From: Ruminococcus sp.
GTDB lineage: Bacteria; Bacillota; Clostridia; Oscillospirales; Acutalibacteraceae
Direction: 5' to 3'
Assembly: GCA_017403985.1 (NCBI GenBank)
Contig: JAFRDE010000023.1
Span: forward strand, 1 to 64,000
Length of the DNA stretch: 64,000 bases
Shown: positions 47,996 to 56,018 of the stretch, in pieces
How positions within the stretch are numbered: the first letter of the stretch is position 1
Layout of the letters: each line of letters begins with the position of its first letter
The notes under the pieces: model-generated
The model's input: only the letters and a program-made list of their open reading frames with translations
Database searches by the model: none
Told to the model about the DNA's origin: nothing
Program-made: the position numbers and the translations under genes

Positions 47996-48739
47996 CTAAT
48001 CGTCGAAAAGACTGTCCTTTTCATACTTAGAAACATCAAAGCTCGCACCCTCGGCGCTGTAAACGCTGCCTTTGCTTTTCTTTTTCCCCTTAGGCGCTTT
48101 CAGATAGCTTTCAAACTTCTTGCCGAAAAGGGTTGACGGACGCAGGTACTTCGCCCATTCTGTACCGAGCCAGTCAGCACACTTGTTGTCGATCACCTTT
48201 TGCATATCGGCAACGGTATAACCCTCTTTCATACGGTCATTAATCAGTTTGACCGTTTCCTCCTGTTCGGGGTCGTAATCAGCGCCGCCGAGCTTGATAT
48301 TCAAATAGCTGATAACTGCGCGGCAGCTTTCAGCTGTGTTATTTGTAACGTTACAAGTAACGTTACGCCGCTGTCGGTAAGCCGCCTGCCGCTGTCGGTT
48401 TTTCTCGCGGGTGATTTCTTCCATGCTTTGGTGCTTGTTCCAATTCTTAATCTTTATGGGATCGCTTATGTTCCTTTCCCATTCGATCATGCCGTAATCA
48501 ATGAAGATGTTGACAGCCTCTTTTATATCTTCAATCGGGCGGCGCAGGATAGTCGCAAGGTTTTCAGCTGTGAGCGGCTTGCCGTTAATGGTGAAAGCGC
48601 CACCGTCACACCGCTTACCCGCAAGACACAGCAGCTTAACCCATATCACGATCAGCGTGTCCCCGTTCGGGAGGGCTTCTATCAGCTGTATCTTTTCATC
48701 ATTGAAAAAGTCCGTTGTTATCTTTATCCACTTATACAT
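47996..48739 (-). CDS. phage replisome organiser
   Basis: The 247-residue product has the phage replisome-organiser N-terminal domain (MYKWIKITTDFFNDEKIQLI, GDTLIVIWVKLLCLAGKR, LTAENLATILRRPIEDIKEA). The C-terminal domain is of the TIGR02220 type (VISYLNIKLGGADYDPEQEE, WLGTEWAKYLRPSTLFG). It should open the origin and recruit the host helicase loader. Within it, DNA at 48345-48366 has two GTAACGTTAC palindromes (coding NVTCNVT), so the origin may lie inside the gene, as in related phages. Confidence 0.85.
   Translation of the reverse strand: MYKWIKITTDFFNDEKIQLIEALPNGDTLIVIWVKLLCLAGKRCDGGAFTINGKPLTAENLATILRRPIEDIKEAVNIFIDYGMIEWERNISDPIKIKNWNKHQSMEEITREKNRQRQAAYRQRRNVTCNVTNNTAESCRAVISYLNIKLGGADYDPEQEETVKLINDRMKEGYTVADMQKVIDNKCADWLGTEWAKYLRPSTLFGKKFESYLKAPKGKKKSKGSVYSAEGASFDVSKYEKDSLFDD
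48345..48366. repeat. two GTAACGTTAC palindromes inside the replication gene
   Basis: GTAACGTTAC occurs twice with a 12-base period. The same AACGTT core is repeated nine times at 57483-57723. This makes it a candidate initiator binding site (iteron). Confidence 0.55.
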
Positions 48740-48761
48740 ATAATCACCTTAAAATAGTGTG

Positions 48762-48835
48762 TGGCACGGGCAGGCGGGATCGAACCACCACGGACGGTGT
48801 CAAAAACCGTTGCGCTACCATTACGCTATGCCCGC
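48762..48835 (-). tRNA. phage-encoded tRNA-Gln (anticodon TTG)
   Basis: The 74 bases fold as a cloverleaf. Acceptor GCGGGCA pairs with TGCCCGT (a terminal G-U), the D-arm is GCGTAATGGTAGCGC, and the anticodon stem ACGGT/ACCGT encloses loop TTTTGAC with anticodon TTG. The T-loop is TTCGATC, and CCA is encoded. It lies between replication genes inside the prophage. Confidence 0.88.
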
Positions 48836-48843
48836 ATACCTGA

Positions 48844-48869
48844 GGGCGGCGGTTTTCGCCGCCCTTTTT
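48844..48869 (+). terminator. strong hairpin next to tRNA-Gln
   Basis: GGGCGGCG pairs with CGCCGCCC across a 5-base loop and is followed by TTTTT on the plus strand. In that direction it would stop antisense transcription; in the leftward direction it forms a hairpin 9 bases ahead of the tRNA 5' end. Confidence 0.55.
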
Positions 48870-48924
48870 GGGTACAATAATATGGATAGATAGAATTAAT
48901 ACTTCTTCATATAACGTCACCTCC

Positions 48925-49644
48925 TTAGCTCAGAATAATTACCTTGCCCTCGCTGATAAGGTCGGTAAATTCGTTTAAGTAGTATTCGGCGATATTTGCC
49001 CGCGCTTTGTGTTTCCAAGCGCCGCCGTCAGCTTCAAACAGCGCAAACTGCCCGCCCTGCTTAACGCGGAAAAGGAAGTCGCTTTCGGGCTGCATGATCT
49101 CGGAAAAAGTACGGTAAGGTGCAAGGCGCTGAATAGGCGGTATTGCCTTTGCGCCGCTGACCGTAGATTGCGTGGTAACACGCTGAGTAACGCCGTCGTC
49201 GCCGATTTCGACACCCTCAATATCGTTGACCGTCTTTAAGAAAGCGAGCAGCTGATCTCTGCCGTCGTTCTGAACGAACATAGAGCGCAGGGCAATCACG
49301 AAATCCTCATAGCAGTAATATCTGCCAAAGGTAAAGCCGCAGTTTTCAGCCTGCACCTCATACGGACGCTCCCTGTCCTTTTCGTTGTCAAGCGAGGTAA
49401 TAACAGAAACGTTTTTATGATCGTTAATAACGATATAAAAAGGAATTTCAGAAAATTCATTTTCAATTTCGTTACGCAAGATCGGGACAATGCTGCTCAG
49501 ATTGTTAAAACCGAGCGTTTCCGCTTTATCCTTGTGCCTGAGGATATGATAGTCGCCGTTGGTAAATGTCTTACCGTCAACCTCGACGATCTGTGCGCCC
49601 TTTTCGACAAGACGCTGTATTTCTCTTACTGCTGATCCGTCCAT
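48925..49644 (-). CDS. conserved-type phage early protein, function unknown
   Basis: The 239-residue product (EIQRLVEKGAQIVEVDGKTF, VTTQSTVSGAKAIPPIQRLA, APYRTFSEIMQPESDFLFRV) looks like a complete globular phage protein, similar in layout to DUF2303-type proteins. It lies upstream of the tRNA-Gln gene. No catalytic motif is seen. Confidence 0.6.
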   Translation of the reverse strand: MDGSAVREIQRLVEKGAQIVEVDGKTFTNGDYHILRHKDKAETLGFNNLSSIVPILRNEIENEFSEIPFYIVINDHKNVSVITSLDNEKDRERPYEVQAENCGFTFGRYYCYEDFVIALRSMFVQNDGRDQLLAFLKTVNDIEGVEIGDDGVTQRVTTQSTVSGAKAIPPIQRLAPYRTFSEIMQPESDFLFRVKQGGQFALFEADGGAWKHKARANIAEYYLNEFTDLISEGKVIILS

Positions 49645-49647
49645 GAT

Positions 49648-50019
49648 TTAGTCCTCCTGAATTTTAATGCTGTTGTTGCTGAGTTCAATGTACTTGACCT
49701 GATGTACTTCACCAAACAGGTCAACCTGCCCCTCGCCGATACCGTCAGCCTCGAATATCGCCGTGCTGCCCTCGCTCTGCTGCACTACCATTGAAGCGTT
49801 GACAGGAGAGATCGGGCGGGGTTTACCGACAACGGAATACTCGGCGTCAATGCTCTTGCGCCCGTTTTTAGGCGTCAGTTTGATCTTGATTTCAAGTGTC
49901 CGTACTTTTTCGTCGGTGTTCGGGTTTTTAATGTTTTCAATGAGCTTTGCCAACTCAAAGTTGATACGGTCAACAACGCTGCCGTCTGCAAAGTCAATGA
50001 TACTCGGTACTTTTTTCAA
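49648..50019 (-). CDS. phage early protein ('replication terminator'-type)
   Basis: The 123-residue product (PSIIDFADGSVVDRINFELA, LEIKIKLTPKNGRKSIDAEY, VVGKPRPISP) resembles a small conserved Firmicutes phage family often labelled replication terminator protein, though evidence for that role is thin. Confidence 0.55.
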   Translation of the reverse strand: MKKVPSIIDFADGSVVDRINFELAKLIENIKNPNTDEKVRTLEIKIKLTPKNGRKSIDAEYSVVGKPRPISPVNASMVVQQSEGSTAIFEADGIGEGQVDLFGEVHQVKYIELSNNSIKIQED

Positions 50020-50216
50020 GTAGCCACCTCCTTTACTTGTTCGGGTTTTGCTATCGTGGTGCTGTTGGCTTTCAAATCCTGCAACACAACATCATAGCAC
50101 CATTCAGGCTTTTTCTTATCCTTGCGCTTAATGATCGCTGTCGCCCTGTACTGTATGCCGTTACATTCAACAAGGCGACCGTACCATATAGCTTCATTTA
50201 CCGCTTGCAGCGTCAT
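50016..50216 (-). CDS. small phage protein, function unknown
   Basis: The 66-residue product (VNEAIWYGRLVECNGIQYRA, KKPEWCYDVVLQDLKANSTT) is beta-rich. It overlaps its neighbours, as is usual in this tightly packed early operon. Confidence 0.6.
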   Translation of the reverse strand: MTLQAVNEAIWYGRLVECNGIQYRATAIIKRKDKKKPEWCYDVVLQDLKANSTTIAKPEQVKEVAT

Positions 50217-50409
50217 TGTCGCCCTCCGTGATTCGCTTTGTGGTCATATAAACGACCTTAATAACGTCCTTGACCGCCATGCTGAACACCGAGGCAATAT
50301 GCACCACAAGCGCCGCCGTCATAACCAAAACGTCGTTTTTCTTGACGCCGATATACTCAATATGGACGCCGCCCTTTTCGTCCCTTTCTAACGTGATTTT
50401 CTTAATCAT
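50194..50409 (-). CDS. small phage protein, function unknown
   Basis: The 71-residue product (MIKKITLERDEKGGVHIEYI, then a moderately hydrophobic MTAALVVHIASVFSMAVKDV) has no recognised domain. Confidence 0.55.
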   Translation of the reverse strand: MIKKITLERDEKGGVHIEYIGVKKNDVLVMTAALVVHIASVFSMAVKDVIKVVYMTTKRITEGDNDAASGK

Positions 50410-50659
50410 GGGGCTTGTCCCTTTCGATATGCGGCAGTACGATCACTGTTTTTTCTTTAGGAGCGCCGCGTTCCTTTTCAAACCTATTCAACGAACAAGT
50501 CATAGCGAGGATTTCTTCAACGGGCTTTTGTGTTACAGTCGCCACCGTTTCAGCTGTACACAATACAGCGTTTATCAGGTTAGGTAAATCGGCGGTTGAT
50601 ACATCAGCTTCAGCAGCTGCGTTGAAACTGTTATCAAAAGTAATCTTGATTTCAGACAT
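50402..50659 (-). CDS. small phage protein, function unknown
   Basis: The 85-residue product begins MSEIKITFDNSFNAAAEADV and has a helical middle (LINAVLCTAETVATVTQKPV). It overlaps both neighbours. No domain is recognised. Confidence 0.55.
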   Translation of the reverse strand: MSEIKITFDNSFNAAAEADVSTADLPNLINAVLCTAETVATVTQKPVEEILAMTCSLNRFEKERGAPKEKTVIVLPHIERDKPHD

Positions 50660-50958
50660 TACGCACCCCTCGCATATTCCTTGTATTGCTGTTCTTCCTC
50701 GGCTCTGACCTTAGCCGTTGCAGGATCCCGCAGATCAGGGTTGCGCTCCTGTATCTTACGGCGGCAGCGTGACACCGTTTCCCAAGACGGCATACCGAGG
50801 GATTTGTGACGCTCAAGCGCTGTTGATAACGACAGCGCCCCCGCCTGCGGGCAAATGCGGTTACAAACCTCTCTGTATAAGATATAGTCGTCAGATCGTG
50901 TCGCGGGTAAGTCGTTCAGAATATCCGCGACAAGACTCTCAATCTTAAAGTTAGCCAT
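50659..50958 (-). CDS. phage protein of the early operon
   Basis: The 99-residue product contains KSLGMPSWETVSRCRRKIQE and RNPDLRDPATAKVRAEEEQQ, a pattern common to small Clostridia phage proteins located next to ssb. It may bind DNA through its basic helix. Confidence 0.6.
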   Translation of the reverse strand: MANFKIESLVADILNDLPATRSDDYILYREVCNRICPQAGALSLSTALERHKSLGMPSWETVSRCRRKIQERNPDLRDPATAKVRAEEEQQYKEYARGA

Positions 50959-50969
50959 GTTGCGCCTCC

Positions 50970-51401
50970 TTAAAACGGGTTATCGTCGTCAAGCGGCATA
51001 TCGGAAAAACCGCTCGCGGGTGCAGCCGCGTAACTATCGGCAGGGGCGTTTGCATAACCCGCAGCGGGTGTCGCGTCCCGCCGTTCGCCCGTAAAGCTGA
51101 TATTCTCTGCCATAACTTCGATAACGGTGCGGTTTTGCCCCTCGCGTGTCTGAAAGCTGCGCGACTGGAGCTGACCGTCTACGGCGATCAGACTGCCCTT
51201 GTTGAAATTGCGGCACACAAACTCTGCCGAGCTGCGCCATGCCACAATATCAAAAAAGTCTGTCTGTCGCTGTTCACCCTGTTTTACATAACTGCGGTCA
51301 ACCGCAATACGAAAACTCGTTACAGCAACGCCGCTGCTTGTATGCTTTAATTCGGGATCCGCGCATAAGCGTCCCATAAGGATTACTCGGTTAATCATCA
51401 C
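50970..51401 (-). CDS. ssb: single-stranded DNA-binding protein
   Basis: The 143-residue product is a typical SSB: the OB fold starts MMINRVILMGRLCADPELKH, contains VTSFRIAVDR and DFFDIVAWRSSAEFV, then a Gly/Ala/Pro-rich linker and the acidic tip DMPLDDDNPF that contacts partner proteins. It lies in the recombination/replication operon. Confidence 0.93.
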   Translation of the reverse strand: MMINRVILMGRLCADPELKHTSSGVAVTSFRIAVDRSYVKQGEQRQTDFFDIVAWRSSAEFVCRNFNKGSLIAVDGQLQSRSFQTREGQNRTVIEVMAENISFTGERRDATPAAGYANAPADSYAAAPASGFSDMPLDDDNPF

Positions 51402-51603
51402 CTAACACCTCATTACCTAAAATCTCGTTATCATCTTTACCAAACGCAATACATATTGCGGTAAATGTGCCTCTTGCCCGCCCTGCGGGTTCCTCAAAGG
51501 AATTGTCGTAAACGTCGTCTCCCGCTTCTAACATCTTTGCTATCGCGTTCTCATATTGCGTTTTCATTTGATTGATTAGTTCAAATATCATTTCATTGTT
51601 CAT
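51391..51603 (-). CDS. small phage protein, function unknown
   Basis: The 70-residue product begins MNNEMIFELINQMKTQYENA and ends DNEILGNEVLGDD. It is helical and acidic. It overlaps the ssb start by 11 bases. Confidence 0.55.
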   Translation of the reverse strand: MNNEMIFELINQMKTQYENAIAKMLEAGDDVYDNSFEEPAGRARGTFTAICIAFGKDDNEILGNEVLGDD

Positions 51604-51626
51604 TTGTGATCTCCTACGGTATGTTA

Positions 51627-51830
51627 TTAGTCGTAAGCGCTACCCTCAACGTGGGGCAGCCGTTTTTTGATACATTCGATACAAAGCTCCTCGCCGTCAT
51701 ATTCATATAGCGGTGCCTCGTCTTTGCAATCGTCACAGTAATAATGCGTTGCGTTCATGTAAGGGCATGAGCTGCCTAAACACGGCATACCCGCAGGGCA
51801 ACCGACGCAATCGTTTTCGATACGCTTCAC
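51627..51830 (-). CDS. small Cys-rich (zinc-binding) phage protein
   Basis: The 67-residue product has two Cys clusters (CVGCPAGMPCLGSSC and YYCDDCKDEAPLYEYDGEEL then CIEC), a double zinc-finger pattern. The start is GTG at 51830, which overlaps the previous gene's stop as GTGA. Confidence 0.65.
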   Translation of the reverse strand: MKRIENDCVGCPAGMPCLGSSCPYMNATHYYCDDCKDEAPLYEYDGEELCIECIKKRLPHVEGSAYD

Positions 51831-51946
51831 TTTTTGCCGCCCTTACCCTTTCCCTTACGGTTAAGATAAAACCCGTAAGAAATAAGCAATACCGCGATCA
51901 CAACAAGTGTGAAAAGCACACCCGCCCAAAATGGGTTAATATACAT
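51827..51946 (-). CDS. small single-span membrane protein
   Basis: The 39-residue frame begins MYINPFWAGVLFTLVVIAVL and ends KGKGKGGKK. AGGAGG precedes the ATG. The stop is coupled to the zinc-binding gene. One membrane helix with a basic tail is clear. Confidence 0.65.
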   Translation of the reverse strand: MYINPFWAGVLFTLVVIAVLLISYGFYLNRKGKGKGGKK

Positions 51947-51948
51947 TG

Positions 51949-52590
51949 TCAATCCTCCTTGTGTTCATGTAAGTAAACGTATTCGCTGTTATCTCCCATA
52001 TTGGCAAATATAAAGGTGTCAGCCTGTTCTTTTGATAAATGGCGGCATACTACGTTGTTTTCGTATATATACCCGCCGTCTGCCTGCTTTTGCCTGATAC
52101 GCTCCTGCAATTCATCGTCCGTATAGTTTGCCTCTATCATGTAAAGGTCGTAATTACGGGCGGTTATGCCGTCAAGGTGCGCTGTATCGGTTGCATAGAT
52201 CACTTTGTAACCGCCAACATTCAACCGATAACCGCATTGTGGTACGTCGTGATACAGCTTTATAGGGTTGACCTTTAGGGCAGGGCTTTTATAGCAGTAG
52301 ATTTTACCGACGTCATAAACGTCTATATTTTTCTTGCTAACCCCGCAGGCTACCAAATCGGACACTAACCATGCACAGCAGCCGAACCTAAGCGCGGGAC
52401 GCTCTTTTGCAAGCCGTTTGATCGTTGACGGCTTGAAGTGATCGCCGTGTATATGGGTAAGCAGTACGATTTTTAAGTCTTTGTAAACCGCCTGCAGGCT
52501 CTTAAAGGGGACGCCGCAGTCTATCAGAATATAACCGCCGATCACTATGGCGTTACCCTTTGACCCTGTCGATATAATCTGATACTGCAT
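51949..52590 (-). CDS. metallo-beta-lactamase-fold hydrolase
   Basis: This 213-residue protein has the MBL motif LLTHIHGDH (His46, His48, Asp50, His51), an upstream GYILIDCGVPF and a downstream VIYATDTAHLDGI with the bridging Asp. Phage members near recT/bet genes may act as nucleases. Its stop and the Bet gene share the position 52590. Confidence 0.82.
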   Translation of the reverse strand: MQYQIISTGSKGNAIVIGGYILIDCGVPFKSLQAVYKDLKIVLLTHIHGDHFKPSTIKRLAKERPALRFGCCAWLVSDLVACGVSKKNIDVYDVGKIYCYKSPALKVNPIKLYHDVPQCGYRLNVGGYKVIYATDTAHLDGITARNYDLYMIEANYTDDELQERIRQKQADGGYIYENNVVCRHLSKEQADTFIFANMGDNSEYVYLHEHKED

Positions 52591-53318
52591 TACAGGTCTT
52601 TCAAAGAAACGACCTCAGCGTCTACGACCTCGGCGCTGCCGTCCTCGACAAAAGCGTCGTCCTGCTGAACAACAGGCTCGTCCTGCACAGGTTGCGGGGC
52701 TTCGTTATCCGCAGGAAGTGCGACACCCATTTCCTCAGCCTCATACATACCGTTAAGCTCCTCGGAAAAAGCCTCACGCAGTGCCCGCGCTTTAGCAACT
52801 TTTTCAATCATGGTCGCGGGCTTCGACGACCAAAACTTATTAAGATCACCGCTTTTCTTTTTCCCCGCAACTTCATCAAATGCTACGGAGCAATATGTCG
52901 GGTACTTTCTATCCTTACGGTATACGCTTGCCCAACCGCCGACAACTTTTTCGTTGGGAAGATGAAAACAGCCTTTTCGTTCAATAATCTCATTGTTTTC
53001 GTTAAGCACGATAATACCGCTTTCTCTGCCGTCGTATTGCGGGTTGCGGTCAGCGCGTTTCTCGATAGCGCCTTTGCCGACAACGATTGTCGCAGGCTCG
53101 TTGTCGCTATACTTGATACAGTAAGCCTCCCGCAAAAACGGGTTAAGATTCCGTACCTTGCAAAGCTCGGTGAACATCTTAAATTCCTGCAGGGTGATCT
53201 TGCCGTTATTGGCGCCGACGATATAATTCTGAACGATAGACGGCGTGAGCCTGATCTCCTGACCGTCTGCCTGATATACAACAGCAATCTCCTTGCGCCC
53301 CGCGTTGGTATCACACAT
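52590..53318 (-). CDS. bet: phage recombination protein Bet (RecT-like annealase)
   Basis: The 242-residue product matches Bet: TPSIVQNYIVGANNGKITLQ, CKVRNLNPFLREAYCIKYSD, AIEKRADRNPQYDGRESGII, and FWSSKPATMIEKVAKARALR. It anneals single-stranded DNA in phage recombination. SSB, MBL-fold and DUF1351 genes around it complete the usual module. The acidic Val/Asp-rich tail is typical. Confidence 0.9.
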   Translation of the reverse strand: MCDTNAGRKEIAVVYQADGQEIRLTPSIVQNYIVGANNGKITLQEFKMFTELCKVRNLNPFLREAYCIKYSDNEPATIVVGKGAIEKRADRNPQYDGRESGIIVLNENNEIIERKGCFHLPNEKVVGGWASVYRKDRKYPTYCSVAFDEVAGKKKSGDLNKFWSSKPATMIEKVAKARALREAFSEELNGMYEAEEMGVALPADNEAPQPVQDEPVVQQDDAFVEDGSAEVVDAEVVSLKDL

Positions 53319-54183
53319 ACTTGTAACCCTCTCTTTCCATGTATTCTTTCAGCTTCTTCAGCCTCGGCACTGTATCGGTCACTTTGAAAGCAACCGTTAT
53401 TATCGGATCCTCAGGGGGAGCGACGGGGATTTCCTTTTCTTCTTCGGGCGGCGCAACAGGTGTATTTTCAATAGCGGCGTCGACCTTTGCGACAGCTGCG
53501 GCTGACGCTGCGGCTCTTGCTTCGCGCTCGGCAGTCCGCGCTTTTTCGTTCTCGATAGCCTTATACTTAGCGTTCACGCTGCGGATCGCGTTACTCGCGT
53601 TAAGGTAGCCGCTGCCGCCCTTGCGCTTGTATTCATAAATCACCTCGTCGGCGTGTTCCTGCTCGGCGATCAGGGCAAGATCGTCGGCGATACGGTCAAT
53701 AAATCTGTCGACCTGTTCGTTGAGCTTTTTTACGCTTACAGCTTTTGTGATGTTAAGCCCTATGGTATAGATCGTGAAAAACTCGCCGTAATCTTCAACG
53801 ATACCGCTTGCAGCCAGTTTTTCGTCATAGTGTTCTTTTACTTTTTCAAGTTTCTGTTTCTTGACCTCGCTGTCGATAGCGTCGGTCTTATCTTTAAGCG
53901 CCTGTGTCGCGGTCTTAAACGGGATCGTTACACATTCCTTATACATCGCCTCAAACTCGTTGTACGGGGCTAATATGGAATTTTTGACCGCCTTACGCTG
54001 CGTTTCCAGTTCGTTAAACTGCTTGTTCATATCCTCTTTCAGCTTCTTAACTTCCTGTAAGTTTTCTTCGGTACAAACAAGCGCCGTCGCAAAAGCGACC
54101 TTTTCCTCTATTTCGGCTTTGATCGCCGCGAGCTGCTGCGTGATAACGGGCAGCTGTTCGACTTTAATGATTTCGTTTGCCAT
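53311..54183 (-). CDS. DUF1351 phage protein
   Basis: The 290-residue product is mostly helical with a coiled coil (LQEVKKLKEDMNKQFNELET) and carries TQRKAVKNSILAPYNEFEAM, typical of DUF1351. The Ala/Pro/Glu-rich hinge near 215-255 precedes a final VTDTVPRLKKLKEYMEREGY. This family is the usual neighbour of RecT/Bet genes. Confidence 0.82.
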   Translation of the reverse strand: MANEIIKVEQLPVITQQLAAIKAEIEEKVAFATALVCTEENLQEVKKLKEDMNKQFNELETQRKAVKNSILAPYNEFEAMYKECVTIPFKTATQALKDKTDAIDSEVKKQKLEKVKEHYDEKLAASGIVEDYGEFFTIYTIGLNITKAVSVKKLNEQVDRFIDRIADDLALIAEQEHADEVIYEYKRKGGSGYLNASNAIRSVNAKYKAIENEKARTAEREARAAASAAAVAKVDAAIENTPVAPPEEEKEIPVAPPEDPIITVAFKVTDTVPRLKKLKEYMEREGYKYV

Positions 54184-54203
54184 GTTTGGTCTTTCCTTTC
54201 TCC

Positions 54204-54602
54204 TTAAAATGTGTGCATGGGTACATTCTGCTGCGGCTCGGACACCTCAGGAAGTGGTGGCACTGCCTGCACGACATTTTGTACCGTGACTGTGGGTCTT
54301 TCTTCATTCTTTTTTACCTTTCTTTCGGTTACGATAGCCCTTATCAGAACGACGCCGATAACAACCTGAGTAATAAATAAAATCAGCGCTAATGCTACTG
54401 ATATTGCGTTTACCTCTAAGCCTGCAACCGTTAAGCAAAGGCAAAAGATAACTGCGACGATCAGTATATGGTTGAGATACTCCCAAAACCACTGCAACGC
54501 TGATTTGATACCCTGCTCGATCATCAGCATAACGCCGATAAAATACAGGTACGCTGTCTTTTCTGATAATCTATGTTCCATGTCGTTTATGCGTGCTTTC
54601 AT
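54204..54602 (-). CDS. phage membrane protein, function unknown
   Basis: The 132-residue product has two clear and one possible membrane helices (HILIVAVIFCLCLTVAG, NAISVALALILFITQVVIGV) between a charged start and a Pro/Val-rich tail. No family is recognised. Confidence 0.6.
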   Translation of the reverse strand: MKARINDMEHRLSEKTAYLYFIGVMLMIEQGIKSALQWFWEYLNHILIVAVIFCLCLTVAGLEVNAISVALALILFITQVVIGVVLIRAIVTERKVKKNEERPTVTVQNVVQAVPPLPEVSEPQQNVPMHTF

Positions 54603-54616
54603 TTGGATTGTCCTTT

Positions 54617-54985
54617 CTAAACTTTGATTCCCGTAAACTCGGTAAAGAGCTTAGGGCTGATATAATAGGTGTACTTACTGCCCGTGAGCTTTACAGCCGT
54701 ACCAATCGGCAGCTGTTTCTGTTGCATGGCAACCCTTACAAACTGTTCCGATACGCCCATAAGCTCGGCGGCGATCTTTACAGTGAGCTTTGTGTCACCC
54801 GCTGTCAATGCCTCGGTCTTAACGCCTAAAGCTCCTGCAATAGCTTCAAGCGCCTTTTCGCGGGGCTTGTTTCGTCCCGAAAGATACTGACTGATACTTG
54901 ACCTCGGCAGCCCTGTACGGCGGGATAACTCGGCTTGACTTATTCCTTTTTCGTTCATAAGCTGTGTAACGTTATCAATAAACAT
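54617..54985 (-). CDS. XRE helix-turn-helix protein with excisionase/MerR-like C-terminal domain
   Basis: The 122-residue product has an N-terminal XRE HTH (MNEKGISQAELSRRTGLPRS to YLSGRNKP). A second DNA-binding segment (LTVKIAAELMGVSEQFVRVA) resembles an excisionase-type winged helix. It lies early in the leftward operon; it may act in the lysis-lysogeny switch or in excision. Confidence 0.75.
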   Translation of the reverse strand: MFIDNVTQLMNEKGISQAELSRRTGLPRSSISQYLSGRNKPREKALEAIAGALGVKTEALTAGDTKLTVKIAAELMGVSEQFVRVAMQQKQLPIGTAVKLTGSKYTYYISPKLFTEFTGIKV

Positions 54986-55000
54986 CTTTCCGTCCTCTAT

Positions 55001-55166
55001 CTCATGCGTTTAATCGGTGCGTCGCCGCTTAGTATTGGCAACTACTAAAAATCCGTGTCTGCTACAATTCCGTACTGTTAGTGGCGCATTTCTGCGAATA
55101 TGGGGGCGTCGGGAAGTTACGCCCATGCTTAAGACGATAAGGCGACGCACTCATTAAGCGCATGAG
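55001..55166. ncRNA. structured intergenic region with long imperfect inverted repeat
   Basis: The first 26 bases (55001-55026) and the last 26 (55141-55166) are complementary at 23 positions, one of the rest being a G-U pair on one strand. An inner hairpin (GGGCGT / ACGCCC, 55104-55124) lies between. The region sits between two HTH genes of the early operon and has no coding frame, so a structured RNA or protein-binding site is likely. Confidence 0.45.
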
Positions 55167-55232
55167 ATATTACATTTTGTTGATTATGTCCATTTTATCG
55201 GACAAGTCTTATGATAGAATTTAAGCACGGGA

Positions 55233-55451
55233 TTAGTCGGCTGTGTCGATTTGCAAAATGCGGTTGATAGTCGGAATAATCTTGCTTTTCTCGACCTCGC
55301 CGACAAAGATTTTGTTAAGAAGCGAGCTGTCAACATAACTATCGGGCATTTGCTTCTTGATCTCAGAAACAAGCCATTCCTGCGTCATGTTTAAATCAAT
55401 CAACCTGCTCTTAACTCTTTTACCATATTCGGTGAGAGCCTTTTTCTGCAT
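55233..55451 (-). CDS. Cro-like helix-turn-helix protein
   Basis: The 72-residue product (YGKRVKSRLIDLNMTQEWLV, VDSSLLNKIFVGEVEKSKII) is a compact HTH protein, first in the leftward operon and divergent from the CI-like repressor. This is the standard place for Cro. Confidence 0.7.
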   Translation of the reverse strand: MQKKALTEYGKRVKSRLIDLNMTQEWLVSEIKKQMPDSYVDSSLLNKIFVGEVEKSKIIPTINRILQIDTAD

Positions 55452-55487
55452 ACTACACCCCCTTGTTTTTTATAAAGGGTATTGACA

Positions 55488-55631
55488 ATTACAAAAAATT
55501 GTAATAATATATTGTTACCACACAATTTTTTGTAACAATTTTCTGTAACCGTCACCCTATGTGCATTACTATATTACAAAATTCTGTAATTGTCAAGTCG
55601 GTTTGCAGGTTATTTTACAAAATTCTGTAAT
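55488..55631. promoter_or_regulatory. lysis-lysogeny control region with five operators
   Basis: Five similar palindromic sites are present: ATTACAAAAAATTGTAAT (55488-55505), CACAATTTTTTGTAA (55521-55535), ACAATTTTCTGTAAC (55535-55549), ATTACAAAATTCTGTAAT (55573-55590) and TTTACAAAATTCTGTAAT (55614-55631). They lie between the divergent Cro-like and CI-like genes and must overlap both promoters. Confidence 0.8.
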
Positions 55632-55661
55632 TTTGACAATTTGCACAAGGAGTGATTGGTA

Positions 55662-56012
55662 ATGAACGCTATGTATGAGCGAATTGACGAATTATGTAAA
55701 AAGCATGGCACAGATATTACTAAGGTCTGTCGAGAATTAAAGATTCAGCGATCATCGTTGACGGAATTGAAAATGGGGCGTGTTAAGAGTATCGGTGCAG
55801 ATAAAATCGCTAAGATAGCCGATTACTTCGGCGTTTCTGCCCTATACATCACCGACGGTATTATTGACGAAAGCAACCCCGCCGAGCAATCAGCAGAAGA
55901 TATTGCAAAAGTTGCTTTGTTTGGTGGTGATAGCGAAGTTACGCCTGAAATGTGGCAGGAAGTTAAAGATTTTGTCGAATACGTTAAAGCAAAATATAAG
56001 AAAGGAACCTGA
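55662..56012 (+). CDS. CI-like phage repressor (XRE family)
   Basis: The 116-residue product has an N-terminal HTH (VCRELKIQRSSLTELKMGRV to YFGVSALYITDG) and a short C-terminal helix region. It lacks a LexA-type peptidase domain, so induction probably depends on the ImmA-like protease encoded next. The ATG at 55662 has AAGGAG 9 bases upstream. Confidence 0.85.
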   Translation: MNAMYERIDELCKKHGTDITKVCRELKIQRSSLTELKMGRVKSIGADKIAKIADYFGVSALYITDGIIDESNPAEQSAEDIAKVALFGGDSEVTPEMWQEVKDFVEYVKAKYKKGT

Positions 56013-56018
56013 GGCAGA

